Made by a program: the position numbers and the translations under genes. Source: Aquincola tertiaricarbonis (GTDB taxonomy: Bacteria > Pseudomonadota > Gammaproteobacteria > Burkholderiales > Burkholderiaceae_C). Taken from it: DNA of 64,000 nt. Shown in pieces: positions 17,340 to 27,542 of the stretch; positions within the stretch are counted from its first letter, which is position 1, and each line of letters starts with the position of its first letter. Location: positions 1 through 64,000 of the forward strand of contig NZ_JZUE01000018.1 in assembly GCF_000969605.1 (NCBI RefSeq), given 5' to 3'. The notes beneath the pieces were generated by a model. It was not told the origin of the DNA, did not search any database, and worked only from the letters and a program-made list of their open reading frames with translations.

Positions 17340-18614
17340 ATGAAGTCGTCGGTGCTCTGTCTTGCCCGTGTGGCCGCCGGTGCTGCCGGACTGGTGCTGG
17401 CCGCCCTGCCCGCCTGGGCCCTGACCGCGACGCCGGTGGCCAGCGGGCTGGAGGCACCGGTGTTCCTCACCGCACCCACCGGCGACACGCGCCTGTTCGT
17501 GGTGGAGAAGGCGGGCCTTATCAAGACGCTGTCCGGCGGTGGCACCAGCACCTTCCTCGACCTGCGCAGCCAGGTGGACGCGGCCGGCGAAGGCGGGCTG
17601 CTGGGCCTGGCCTTCGACCCCGGCTTCGCCAGCAACGGCCGCTTCTACGTGGACTACATCGACCGCAGCACCAAGGCCACGGTGGTGGCGATGTACACCG
17701 CGCCCTCCGCCACCGCGCCGGCGGCCGATCCCGGCTCCGGCAAGACGCTGATCTCCATCGCCCAGCCGGCCGACCGCACCAACCACAAGGCGGGCTGGAT
17801 CGGCTTTCGCCCCGGGGATGCCAACAACCTCTACATCGCCACCGGCGACGGCGGCAGCGGCAACGATCCCGAGAACCGGGCGCAGAACCTCAACGACAAC
17901 CTGGGCAAGATCCTGCGCATCACGCCGCAGGCCGACGGCAGCTACACCGTGCCGGCCGACAACCCCTATGCCGGCAGCACGCCGGGCAATGACGAGATCT
18001 GGGCCTCCGGCCTGCGCAATCCCTACCGCAACAGCTTCGACCGGGCCAACGGCGACTTCTGGATCGCCGACGTGGGCCAGTCGACGCGGGAGGAGATCAA
18101 CCTGGAGCGCGCCGGCACCCCCGGCGGCCGCAACTACGGCTGGCGCGCGCTGGAGGGCAGCGGCGACAACCCCGGCGTGCCCGACGCGCCGCCCGCCGGC
18201 GCGGTAGGCCCGCTGTTCGACTATGGCCGCGCCAATGGCGACGGCTCGATCATCGGCGGCTACGTGTACCGCGGCAGCTTCGAGCAGGGCCTGGACGGCG
18301 CCTACTTCTACGGCGACTTCGTCTCCGGCCGCATCTTCACGCTGCGTGAATCCGGCGGCGTGGTGACGGAGGTGATCGACCGCACCGACGAACTGGGCCG
18401 GCCCTTCGGCCCCAACCAGCTCACCTCCTTCGGCGAGGACGGCCTGGGCAACCTCTATGCGATGGGCCTGGACGGCCGGGTGGTGCTCATCGCCGCCGCG
18501 GTGCCCGAGCCGGGCACCTGGGCGCTGATGGCGTTCGGCGTGCTGGCCCTGGCCGGGCTCAGCCGGCGGCGGCCGCGCCCGCCAGGTCCAGCCACAGCAC
18601 CTCGTACGGCTTGA
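17340..18614 (+). CDS. PQQ-dependent sugar dehydrogenase (GSDH type) with PEP-CTERM tail
   Basis: 424 residues. Signal peptide about 1-27, then the six-bladed propeller of soluble aldose sugar dehydrogenases ([57 protein letters not shown]). The C-terminus [19 protein letters not shown] plus an arginine cluster is a PEP-CTERM sorting signal, so the enzyme is probably processed by an exosortase and placed at the cell surface or matrix. GGGAGG at 17330 supports ATG 17340. The last 56 bases overlap the convergent amylosucrase gene. No exosortase gene is in the window. Confidence 0.87.
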   Translation: MKSSVLCLARVAAGAAGLVLAALPAWALTATPVASGLEAPVFLTAPTGDTRLFVVEKAGLIKTLSGGGTSTFLDLRSQVDAAGEGGLLGLAFDPGFASNGRFYVDYIDRSTKATVVAMYTAPSATAPAADPGSGKTLISIAQPADRTNHKAGWIGFRPGDANNLYIATGDGGSGNDPENRAQNLNDNLGKILRITPQADGSYTVPADNPYAGSTPGNDEIWASGLRNPYRNSFDRANGDFWIADVGQSTREEINLERAGTPGGRNYGWRALEGSGDNPGVPDAPPAGAVGPLFDYGRANGDGSIIGGYVYRGSFEQGLDGAYFYGDFVSGRIFTLRESGGVVTEVIDRTDELGRPFGPNQLTSFGEDGLGNLYAMGLDGRVVLIAAAVPEPGTWALMAFGVLALAGLSRRRPRPPGPATAPRTA

Positions 18615-20493
18615 GCGTGATGCCGCCGCGCAGCGGATGGCGCTGGCCCTGCAGCAGGTCGGTGGCGGCCTCGGGCAGGGCCGAGAACACGATGGCCGGG
18701 CAGTGCTGGGGATGCTCGCTGAAGTTGGCCAGGCACAGCACCGGCTGCGCCGGCAGGCCGCGCTGGTAGCCCAGCACGCTGCCGTTGCCGGTGCCGAAGC
18801 CGGTGAGCGCATTGCCGGCGAAGGCCGCGTGCGCGGCCCGCACCCGCACCATGCGCAGCAGGCCCTGGTGGATGCGGCCAGCCACAGTGCCGGTGTCCTC
18901 GCGCTGGGCATACAGCGCATCCACCCGCTCGGGCCGGTGCACCCAGCGGCTGTCGCCGGCCTTGGCCGGGTCTTCGAGGTAGCGGTGGTCGTTGGGCGTG
19001 CCCACCTCGTCGCCCAGGTAGATCAGCGGAATGCCGCCGGTGCTCAGCACCACGCTGTGCAGCAGCAGCACGCGCTGCACCGCATGCAGGTCGCCCTGCT
19101 CCACGCCCGCCAGTGAGGCACAGGTGCCGCTGATGCGGCATTCGCCGGTGGCGGGGTTGTCCTGGAAGGGCACGCCGCGCGCGAAGCTGCCCGGGAAGCG
19201 GTTGACGTAGAACCGGTTGAGGAACTGCCGGTGGTCGAAGCCGTGGATGCCGAAGCGGATGGCGTCCTCGTCGGCGAAGGTCCAGCCGATGTCGTCATGG
19301 CTGCGCACGTAGTTCACCCAGGCGGTGCCGGCGGGCAGCGTGTGGCGCTCCTCCAGCGCCTGCTGCAGCAGGTTCACCTCGCGCGTGGCCAGCGTGTTCC
19401 ACAGCAGGGCCATCTGCAGCGGGTTGTACGAGAGCTGGCACTCCTGCGGCGAGATGTACTTCATCACGTCGTCGGGATGCACGATGGCCTCGCTCTTGAA
19501 CAGCAGCCCCGGCGCGGCGATGCGGCACAGCGCATTGAAGGCGCGGATCAGCGCATGGGCCTCGGGCAGGTTCTCGCAGGCCGTGCCCAGGCGCTTCCAG
19601 ATGAAGGCCACCGCATCCATGCGCAGGATGTCGGCGCCGAGGTTGGCGATGGCCAGCATCTCGCCGGCCATGGCGGTGAACACGGCCGGGTTGCCGTAGT
19701 TCAGGTCCCACTGGTAGCTGTGGAAGGTGGTCCACACCCAGCGGCCGTCAGGCAGCTGGCTGAAGGCGCCGGGATGCTCGTCCGGGAAGATCTCGCGCAC
19801 GGTCTTCTCGTACGCATCGGGCTGGCTGCGGTCGTCGAACAGGTAGTAGAAGTCCTTGCGCGCCGGATCGCCCCGCACCGCGCCTTGCGCCCATTCATGG
19901 TCGTCGGCGGTGTGGTTGAAGATGAAGTCCAGCACCAGGCTGATGCCCGCCTTGCGCAGCGCCACGGCCAGCTCGCGCAGGTCGTCGATGGTGCCCAGCG
20001 CCGGGTTCACGTCGCGGTAGCTGCTGACCGCATAACCGCCGTCGTTGTGCTCGGGCGGGCACTTGAAGGGTGGCATCAGGTGCAGGTAGGTCAGCCCCAG
20101 TTCCTGGAAGTACGGGATCTGGTCGATGACGCCCTGCAGGTTGCCGCAGAACAGGTCCACGTAGCACACGCCGCCCAGCATCGTCTGCCGCTGGAACCAG
20201 TCGGCATCGGCCTCGCGCTGTGCATCCTGCGCACGCAGCTCGGCCGGCCGGGCCTGCCAGCCCTGCCAGGCGGTGAGCACCAGCTCCTCCAGGAAGGGCA
20301 CGAAGTCCGGCCGCTGGCCGTAGAGGCCGGCCAGCTCGGCGAACAGGCGCGGAAAGTGGTGATCGAGGCGGGCCGCGAAGGCCTCCCAGGCGCGGCCGCG
20401 CGGCAGCTGGCCGAGGCGCCGTGCCAGCGCGCTGCGCACGTGCGTGAGCGCCAGCTGGGACTGGTTCTGGAGTGTGAGCATCGGGATGGACAC
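18559..20493 (-). CDS. Amylosucrase / sucrose hydrolase (GH13)
   Basis: 644 residues, close to the 636 of Neisseria amylosucrase. Catalytic GH13 residues are in ILRMDAVAF (nucleophile Asp), [11 protein letters not shown] (acid Glu) and [10 protein letters not shown] (transition-state Asp). Helical N domain and the [20 protein letters not shown] segment are typical of amylosucrases. It splits sucrose, transferring glucose to glucan (amylosucrase) or water (Xanthomonas-type sucrose hydrolase); the sequence alone does not separate the two. It has no signal peptide, so it acts in the cytoplasm on imported sugar. GTG 20493 or ATG 20481 may start it. Divergent from the porin, with LacI-type operators between. 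Confidence 0.88.
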   Translation of the reverse strand: MSIPMLTLQNQSQLALTHVRSALARRLGQLPRGRAWEAFAARLDHHFPRLFAELAGLYGQRPDFVPFLEELVLTAWQGWQARPAELRAQDAQREADADWFQRQTMLGGVCYVDLFCGNLQGVIDQIPYFQELGLTYLHLMPPFKCPPEHNDGGYAVSSYRDVNPALGTIDDLRELAVALRKAGISLVLDFIFNHTADDHEWAQGAVRGDPARKDFYYLFDDRSQPDAYEKTVREIFPDEHPGAFSQLPDGRWVWTTFHSYQWDLNYGNPAVFTAMAGEMLAIANLGADILRMDAVAFIWKRLGTACENLPEAHALIRAFNALCRIAAPGLLFKSEAIVHPDDVMKYISPQECQLSYNPLQMALLWNTLATREVNLLQQALEERHTLPAGTAWVNYVRSHDDIGWTFADEDAIRFGIHGFDHRQFLNRFYVNRFPGSFARGVPFQDNPATGECRISGTCASLAGVEQGDLHAVQRVLLLHSVVLSTGGIPLIYLGDEVGTPNDHRYLEDPAKAGDSRWVHRPERVDALYAQREDTGTVAGRIHQGLLRMVRVRAAHAAFAGNALTGFGTGNGSVLGYQRGLPAQPVLCLANFSEHPQHCPAIVFSALPEAATDLLQGQRHPLRGGITLKPYEVLWLDLAGAAAAG

Positions 20494-20544
20494 CGCGGCG
20501 GGCGCAGTGTCATAAGAATCATTTGGTGGCAGAGCGCAAGAGGT

Positions 20545-20645
20545 CCGAAGCGCTTTGGAACTTTACACTGTGTGCCGGATTGCACGGTTCGGGTAAACGC
20601 GGAAGCGGCGCCAAAGCGGTTTGACTAAAGTCCAAACCGCTTTGG
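20545..20645. promoter_or_regulatory. Three LacI-family operators in the amylosucrase/porin gap
   Basis: O1 CCGAAGCGCTTTGG (20545-20558), O2 CCAAAGCGGTTTGA (20611-20624) and O3 CCAAACCGCTTTGG (20632-20645) are near-palindromes with the central CG of LacI-family sites. O2 and O3 are inverted copies, with centres 21 bp (two helical turns) apart; O1 is 66 bp from O2, which would permit looping. The obvious binder is the LacI-type regulator encoded at 26498. Both divergent genes would be controlled together by sugar. Confidence 0.65.
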
Positions 20646-20716
20646 CAGGTTAGCAAAGTCCAACCCTACCCGCGTTCCATGCCCGCAGCGGCATGTCAAT
20701 GACAGAGCCACCACAA

Positions 20717-22114
20717 ATGAGACAAGTGATTTTCGCCCTCGCCGCCGCAGCCGCCGCGGGCATCGGCGTCCCGGCCTCGGCCGCCCCCGTCGACTTCACC
20801 GGCTACCTGCGCAGCGGCGCCGGTTCCAGCAGCGAGGACGGCAAGGAAGTCTGCTTCCGCATGCCGGGCTCCATCGTCTGGTTCCGCCTGGGCAACGAGT
20901 GCGACACCTATGCCGCGCTGTCCTTCGGCGCCAAGCTGGGCGAGGTGGATGGCACCACCTTCAAGACCAAGTTCACCACCGCCTACGGCACCCAGCAGCT
21001 GGCCAACTGGGAGCAGACCACCCCCGCCTTCCGGGAAGCCTTCGTCGAGGCGGTGGACATCGGCGCCTCCACCGGCTGGGCGCCGCTGAAGGGCGCCACG
21101 CTGTGGGCGGGCAAGCGGTTCTACAAGAACCCCGACATCCACATGCTGGACTACACCTACTGGGAGCCGGCGGCGGCGGCCGGCTTCGGCATCGACGGCA
21201 TCAAGACGAGCCTGGGCAAGTTCTCATACGCCTACCTGCGCGCCGGCGACTTCGACGGCTACGGCATCGACAAGACCAACACCGCCTACAACCCGCAGAT
21301 CATCGACGGCGGCTCGCGCACGGCCACCTCCCATGACCTGCGCTTCGAGGAGATCGACACCAACCCGGGCGGCCAGCTGATGGCGGGTGTGAACCTCATC
21401 GTCAACGGCAACCGCAGCGGCAGCTCGACGTACACCAACGACAGCTTCCAGCTGATCGACATCGACAACAACCCGAACACGCCCGCCGTGAACGTGCTGG
21501 TCCGCGAGACCAAGACCGTCAGCAACAAGGGCAAGAACGGCTTCGGCTTCACCGTCAGCCATCGCCAGAAGGACTTCCTGGGCCTGGGCGGTTTCCATGA
21601 CACCGGCTTCCAGTACGCCAAGAACGCCGCGGCGCTCAAGGGCTTCGGCTTCGCCGCATCGCCGGCCGAGCGCACGGAGTGGCTGCTGTTCAACCACTGG
21701 GTGATCGAGCCCAAGAACACGCCCTACACCGCCACGGTGACGGCCGGCTACCGCCACGCCAGCCCGGACGGCGGCGACAAGACCAAGGACTTCTGGATCG
21801 GCGCCCGCCCGCAGTACCACATCAACAACGTGTGGAGCCTGATGTCCGAAGTGGGCTACCAGCAGGTGAAGGTGACCGGCGAGGACACCCGCAAGCTGGC
21901 CAAGGTGACGCTGGGCACGCAGTTCTCGATGGGCAAGAGCATCTGGGCCCGCCCGGCCATCCGCTTCTACGCCACCTACGCCAAGTGGAACGACGCGGCC
22001 GCCGCCGCCGGCTCGGTGGCCTGCACCGGCCGTGACTGCGGTACCGCCGTCGACGCCTTCGCCGACAAGCGCAGCGGCGTCGGCTACGGCGTCCAGGTCG
22101 AGACCTGGTTCTGA
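20717..22114 (+). CDS. LamB/ScrY-type maltoporin family protein
   Basis: 465 residues. Signal peptide about 1-21, then an 18-strand-type barrel beginning VDFTGYLRSGAGSSSEDGKE and ending YGVQVETWF with terminal Phe. The opening, the early cysteine pair (VCFRMPG, GNECDTY) and WAGKRFYKNPDIHMLDYTYW are hallmarks of maltoporins. It admits oligosaccharides or sucrose into the periplasm. ATG 20717 gives the best signal peptide; ATGs at 20693 and 20699 are in frame. First gene of the alpha-glucoside operon, followed by a strong hairpin. Confidence 0.88.
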   Translation: MRQVIFALAAAAAAGIGVPASAAPVDFTGYLRSGAGSSSEDGKEVCFRMPGSIVWFRLGNECDTYAALSFGAKLGEVDGTTFKTKFTTAYGTQQLANWEQTTPAFREAFVEAVDIGASTGWAPLKGATLWAGKRFYKNPDIHMLDYTYWEPAAAAGFGIDGIKTSLGKFSYAYLRAGDFDGYGIDKTNTAYNPQIIDGGSRTATSHDLRFEEIDTNPGGQLMAGVNLIVNGNRSGSSTYTNDSFQLIDIDNNPNTPAVNVLVRETKTVSNKGKNGFGFTVSHRQKDFLGLGGFHDTGFQYAKNAAALKGFGFAASPAERTEWLLFNHWVIEPKNTPYTATVTAGYRHASPDGGDKTKDFWIGARPQYHINNVWSLMSEVGYQQVKVTGEDTRKLAKVTLGTQFSMGKSIWARPAIRFYATYAKWNDAAAAAGSVACTGRDCGTAVDAFADKRSGVGYGVQVETWF

Positions 22115-22136
22115 CCCCGCACCGCCCTCACTGACC

Positions 22137-22166
22137 GCGCCGGGGGCCTCTCAGGGCCCCCGGCGC
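22137..22166 (+). terminator. Strong intercistronic hairpin between porin and binding-protein genes
   Basis: A 12-bp perfect GC stem (GCGCCGGGGGCC at 22137-22148 with GGCCCCCGGCGC at 22155-22166) with a 6-base loop and no T tract. It probably stabilises the porin message or partly stops transcription, setting different levels for porin and transporter, as hairpins do in other sugar operons. Confidence 0.55.
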
Positions 22167-22210
22167 ATCACCGCCTCTACTTTTCCTTCCGAACCAGGCC
22201 TGGAGACACC

Positions 22211-23500
22211 ATGAACATCCCGCGTCGCAGCCCCCTCGCCCGCAGCATCCACATCGCCTTCCTCGCCGCCGCCGCGGCCGCCGGCGCCGCCCACGCGCAG
22301 ACCTCGGTCAGCATGTGGGTGCATGCCGGCCCGGGCCCCGAGCGCGATGCCTACGTGGCCTCGGTCAAGGCCTTCAACGATGCGCAGAAGGACATCAAGG
22401 TCGACCTGGTGGCCTTGCCCGAAGGCAGCTACAGCGACCAGGTGAACGCCGCCGCGCTGGCCAAGAAGCTGCCCTGCGTGCTCGATTTCGACGGCCCCAA
22501 CGTCTACAACTACGCCTGGACGAAGAAGATCGTCCCGCTGGACAACTTCCCCGGCGTCAAGGACCTGAAGGCGCAGATGCTGCCCACCCTGGTGCGCCAG
22601 GGCACCTACAACGGCAAGCTCTACAGCGTCGGCCAGTTCGACTCCGGCCTGGCCATCTGGGCCAACAAGAAGACCCTGACCGCCGCCGGCATCCGCATCC
22701 CCAAGGGCGTGGACGACGCCTGGACGCTGGCCGAGTTCGAGGACGCGCTGAAGAAGCTCAAGGCCGCCGGCGTGCCCTTCCCGCTGGACATGAAGTTCAA
22801 CTACGGCATCGGTGAATGGGTGTCGTACGGCTTCTCGCCCATCCTGCAGAGCTTCGGCGGCGACCTGATCGACCGCAAGACCTACAAGACCGCCAAGGGC
22901 GTGCTCAACGGTCCGGCCTCGGTCAAGGCGATGCAGACGGTGCAGGGCTGGATCAAGGCCGGCTACGTCAACCCCGCGGCCAAGAACGACGGCGACTTCG
23001 CGGCCGGCAAGTCGGCCCTGTCCTGGGTGGGCCACTGGGTCTACGCCGACTACAAGAAGGCGCTGGGCGACGACCTGATCCTGCTGCCCATGCCCAAGCT
23101 GGGCGCCAAGGCCGCCACCGGCGCCGGCTCGTGGAACTTCGGCATCTCGGCCGACTGCAAGGCCCCCGATGCCGCGGCCAAGGTGCTGGCACACCTGATG
23201 AGCAAGAACGAGATCCTGCGCGTGACCGATGGCAACGGCGCCGTGCCCGGCACCACCGAGGCCCAGGCCGCCAGCAAGAACTACGCGGCCGGCGGCGCGC
23301 TGCGGCTGTACGTGGACCAGCTGAACAAGGGCGTGGCCATCGTGCGCCCGGAGACGCCGGCCTACCCGGCCATCTCCAGCGCCTTCGCCGAGGCGATGAA
23401 CAACATCTTCGGCGGTGCCGACGTGCAGAAGGAGCTCGACAAGGCCGCCAGGAAGATCGACCAGACGATCGAGGACAACAAGGGCTACTCGAACCGCTGA
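22211..23500 (+). CDS. Alpha-glucoside/sucrose ABC transporter substrate-binding protein
   Basis: 429 residues. Signal peptide about 1-29 (ending AAHAQ) and the type-1 binding-protein fold of the MalE/AglE group (VSMWVHAGPGPERDAYVASV, LDFDGPNVYNYAWTKKIVPL, GKLYSVGQFDSGLAIWANKK). Lacks a lipobox, so it is free in the periplasm. It delivers sugar to the two permeases encoded next. Sucrose or another alpha-glucoside is inferred from the linked amylosucrase, porin and LacI regulator, not from ligand residues. Confidence 0.87.
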   Translation: MNIPRRSPLARSIHIAFLAAAAAAGAAHAQTSVSMWVHAGPGPERDAYVASVKAFNDAQKDIKVDLVALPEGSYSDQVNAAALAKKLPCVLDFDGPNVYNYAWTKKIVPLDNFPGVKDLKAQMLPTLVRQGTYNGKLYSVGQFDSGLAIWANKKTLTAAGIRIPKGVDDAWTLAEFEDALKKLKAAGVPFPLDMKFNYGIGEWVSYGFSPILQSFGGDLIDRKTYKTAKGVLNGPASVKAMQTVQGWIKAGYVNPAAKNDGDFAAGKSALSWVGHWVYADYKKALGDDLILLPMPKLGAKAATGAGSWNFGISADCKAPDAAAKVLAHLMSKNEILRVTDGNGAVPGTTEAQAASKNYAAGGALRLYVDQLNKGVAIVRPETPAYPAISSAFAEAMNNIFGGADVQKELDKAARKIDQTIEDNKGYSNR

Positions 23501-23519
23501 GCGAGGAGACACAGACACC

Positions 23520-24449
23520 ATGAGCACCGCGATCCAGATACCTCAACCCAAGCCGAGTCCGGCCACACCCGGCGCCTGGCTGTTCGCGGGGCCGGGTGTC
23601 CTGATGCTGTTCCTGTTCCTGGGGCTGCCCTTCCTGATGGCCTTCGTGCTGTCGTTCACCGACCAGCGGCTGGTGACCAACGAGGAGCTGGGCACCGACT
23701 TCGTCGGCCTGCGCAACTACGTGCGGCTGTTCGAGGACGATTCCTTCTGGGCCGCCCTGGGCAACAACTTCATGTTCGTGGCCATCGTCGCGCCGCTGCA
23801 GTCGGCCTTCGCGCTGCTGCTGGCGGTGATGGTGAACAAGCCGCTGAAGGGCTCGCGCATCTTCCGCACCGTGTACTTCATGCCGGTGGCCACCACCATG
23901 GCCGTGGTGGCCGTGGTGTGGTCGCTGATGTACAACCCGGACGGCGGCGTCATCAACCGCTTCGTCTCGGCCATCAGCTTCGGCGCGCTGGGCCCGTACG
24001 ACTGGCTGCGCGACCCCGAGCTGGTGATGTACGCGGTCATCGCGCTGTCCATCTGGCAGGGCGTGGGCTTCCAGATGCTGGTGTTCCTCGCCGGCCTGCA
24101 GTCCATCCCCGAGGACCTGTACGAGGCCGCCAAGCTCGACGGCGCCACGCCGTTCAAGCAGTTCCTCTACATCACGCTGCCGCTGCTGAAGAACACCACC
24201 ATCTTCGTGGTGGTGACGACCACGATCTACGCCTTCCAGCTGTTCACGCAGGTGCAGATCATCGCCAGCAGCGGCACCGCCGCGCCCGTCGATTCCTTCC
24301 GCACCGTGGTGATGCTGATGGTGACCGAGGGCTTCAAGAACGGAAAGATCGGCTACGCCTCGGCCCTCGCCGTGGTGTTCTTCGTCATCGTGCTGGCGCT
24401 GTCGCTGCTGCAGCGCGCACTCGTCAAGGAAGAAAGGGCAGGCGCATGA
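23520..24449 (+). CDS. Alpha-glucoside ABC transporter permease (MalF/AglF type)
   Basis: 309 residues, six membrane helices, first at about 20-43 (FAGPGVLMLFLFLGLPFLMA). EAA loop at EDLYEAAKLDGATPFKQFLY docks the ATPase. ATG 23520 follows GCGAGGAGAC, a clear ribosome site. It lies 19 bases after the binding-protein stop and overlaps the next permease by four bases. Works as a heterodimer with that permease. Confidence 0.88.
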   Translation: MSTAIQIPQPKPSPATPGAWLFAGPGVLMLFLFLGLPFLMAFVLSFTDQRLVTNEELGTDFVGLRNYVRLFEDDSFWAALGNNFMFVAIVAPLQSAFALLLAVMVNKPLKGSRIFRTVYFMPVATTMAVVAVVWSLMYNPDGGVINRFVSAISFGALGPYDWLRDPELVMYAVIALSIWQGVGFQMLVFLAGLQSIPEDLYEAAKLDGATPFKQFLYITLPLLKNTTIFVVVTTTIYAFQLFTQVQIIASSGTAAPVDSFRTVVMLMVTEGFKNGKIGYASALAVVFFVIVLALSLLQRALVKEERAGA

Positions 24450-25330
24450 GCACCATGGCTCCTTCGCAATCGCGCCAGAACCTCGTGGCCAAGCTGGCGC
24501 AGTACGCGCTGCATGCCGTGCTGTGCGCGTTCTTCATCTTCCCGCTGCTGTTCATGTTCGTGTCGGCCTTCAAGACCGACGAGGCGCAGCTGCTGCGCGA
24601 CATGAACAGCCTGGCCGCCTTCCTGCCGCAGGGCGAGCTGTCGCTGGGCAACTTCATCGAGGTGTTCAACGGCTCGTCGTTCGTGCGGGCCTTCTTCAAC
24701 TCGCTGTTCACCGTCAGCGTGACGGTGGTGCTCGGCATCCTGGTCAACAGCATGCTGGCCTATGCGCTGGCGCGCTTCCGCTTCTTCGGGCGCGAGGTGC
24801 TGCTGTCCATCGTGGTGGCGCTGATCATCATCCCGTTCGAGGCCATCGCGGTGCCGCTGCTGCTGCTGGCCAACCAGCTGCCGTGGTTCACCGGCGAGGT
24901 GGGCTGGCTCGACAGCTACCGGGTGCAGATCATCCCGTTCATCGCCAACGCCTTCTCGGTGTACCTCTTCTACCAGTTCTTCATCGCGCTGCCCAAGGAC
25001 CTGGAGGAGGCCGCGCTGATGGACGGCGCGGGCCGCCTGCGCATCTACTGGAGCATCGTGCTGCCGCTGTCCAAGCCGGTCATCGCCACCGTGGCGGTGC
25101 TGCAGTTCCTCGCCCGCTGGGGCGACCTGCTGTGGCCCATCATGGTCGTGCGCGGCGAGACCTACGCGACGCTGCCGCTCGCGATGCAGACCTTCTTCGG
25201 CCAGTTCCCGCGCCAGTGGGGCGACGTCATGGCATTCGCCGCCATGGCCACCCTGCCGACGCTGCTGGTCTTCCTGATCTTCCAACGCTGGTTCGTGCGC
25301 AGCGCGATCTCCAGCGGCGTCAAGGGCTAA
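24446..25330 (+). CDS. Alpha-glucoside ABC transporter permease (MalG/AglG type)
   Basis: 294 residues, six membrane helices, with EAA motif KDLEEAALMDGAGRLRIYW. A periplasmic segment between helices 1 and 2 (LRDMNSLAAFLPQGELSLG) is typical of MalG relatives. ATG 24446 overlaps the preceding stop (ATGA). The ATPase gene follows after 12 bases. Second half of the import channel for this locus. Confidence 0.88.
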   Translation: MSTMAPSQSRQNLVAKLAQYALHAVLCAFFIFPLLFMFVSAFKTDEAQLLRDMNSLAAFLPQGELSLGNFIEVFNGSSFVRAFFNSLFTVSVTVVLGILVNSMLAYALARFRFFGREVLLSIVVALIIIPFEAIAVPLLLLANQLPWFTGEVGWLDSYRVQIIPFIANAFSVYLFYQFFIALPKDLEEAALMDGAGRLRIYWSIVLPLSKPVIATVAVLQFLARWGDLLWPIMVVRGETYATLPLAMQTFFGQFPRQWGDVMAFAAMATLPTLLVFLIFQRWFVRSAISSGVKG

Positions 25331-25342
25331 CAAGGCGACAAC

Positions 25343-26434
<1,092 letters not shown>

Positions 26435-26497
26435 GGCAGCGCCCGCGGGGGGTTTGCGACAATCCTGACACCCCCACTCGACGGAGCCGCCACCCCC

Positions 26498-27520
26498 GTG
26501 CCGATCGATCTGAAGCAGTTGTCGGCCCGGCTGGGCTTGTCAGCCACCACCGTCAGCCGCGCGCTGAACGGCTACGACGATGTCAGTGCCAAGACCCGGG
26601 AACGGGTCGAGCGCATGGCGCGTGAACTGGGTTACCAGCCCAACCGCACCGCACGCCGGCTGGCCCGTGGCCAGGCCGATGCGGTGGGGCTGGTGTATCC
26701 GCTGGACGCGGGCGACCTGGGCGACCCGCGCTTCCTGGAGGTGATCGAAGGCCTGTCCGACCGGCTGGAAGCCGCGCAGATGGACCTGCTGCTGGCCTCC
26801 GCCCGCGAGCACTCCGAGCTGCGCACCTACGAGCGGCTGGTCAGCGGCGGCCGGGTGGACGGCGTGATCGTGGCCCGCACCCGCGTGCAGGACCCGCGCA
26901 TCGACTACCTGCTGCAGGCCGGCATGCCCTTCGTGGCCTATGGCCGCACCGCCCGCAGCGACGGCTTCGCCTGGTTCGACTTCGACAACGAGGCCGGCAT
27001 GGTGCTGGCGGTGCAGCAGCTGCTGGCCGCGGGCCACACCCGCATCGGCTACCTGCATGCGCCGCTGGAGCTGAGCTTCGCGCTGCAGCGCTACTCCGGC
27101 TTCCAGCGGGCGATGCAGATGGCCGGCGTGCCGGTCGACCCGGCGCAGGTGGTGGCCGGCGGCCTGTCGCGCCGCACCGGCTATGCGGCGGCGCAGGCAC
27201 TGCTGGCGGTGCATCCGCGGCCCACGGCGCTGATCGCCGACAACAACCTGTGCGGCGTGGGCGCGGTGCGCTGCCTGCTGGACGGCGGCATCGCCATCGG
27301 CCGCGAGGTCTCGGCCATCGTGTACGACGGCGTGCCCGACGACACCCTGCTGGTGGGCCGGCGCATCGCCGCCATCGGCCAGCCCACCGCCTACGGCGCG
27401 GGGGAGACGCTGGCCGAGATGCTGCTCACCCTGGTGCAGGGCGGCACGCTGGCCGAGCCGCGGCGGCTGCTGCAGCCGGTGTTCGAGCCCGGCGACTCCA
27501 TCGGCCCGCCGGCCGGCTGA
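26498..27520 (+). CDS. LacI-family transcriptional regulator of the sucrose/alpha-glucoside locus
   Basis: 340 residues. N-terminal HTH LKQLSARLGLSATTVSRALN and hinge helix (NRTARRLARGQ) bind palindromic operators; the rest is a periplasmic-binding-protein-like sugar domain. GTG 26498 start, matching the family's MxxxLKxLA opening. It lies 63 bases after the ATPase gene, so may be read with it. The three operators at 20545-20645 are its most likely targets, which would give feedback from imported sugar on amylosucrase and porin. The inducer is not determinable here. Confidence 0.9.
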   Translation: MPIDLKQLSARLGLSATTVSRALNGYDDVSAKTRERVERMARELGYQPNRTARRLARGQADAVGLVYPLDAGDLGDPRFLEVIEGLSDRLEAAQMDLLLASAREHSELRTYERLVSGGRVDGVIVARTRVQDPRIDYLLQAGMPFVAYGRTARSDGFAWFDFDNEAGMVLAVQQLLAAGHTRIGYLHAPLELSFALQRYSGFQRAMQMAGVPVDPAQVVAGGLSRRTGYAAAQALLAVHPRPTALIADNNLCGVGAVRCLLDGGIAIGREVSAIVYDGVPDDTLLVGRRIAAIGQPTAYGAGETLAEMLLTLVQGGTLAEPRRLLQPVFEPGDSIGPPAG

Positions 27521-27542
27521 AGCGCGCCGGGCTGCTGCTGCA

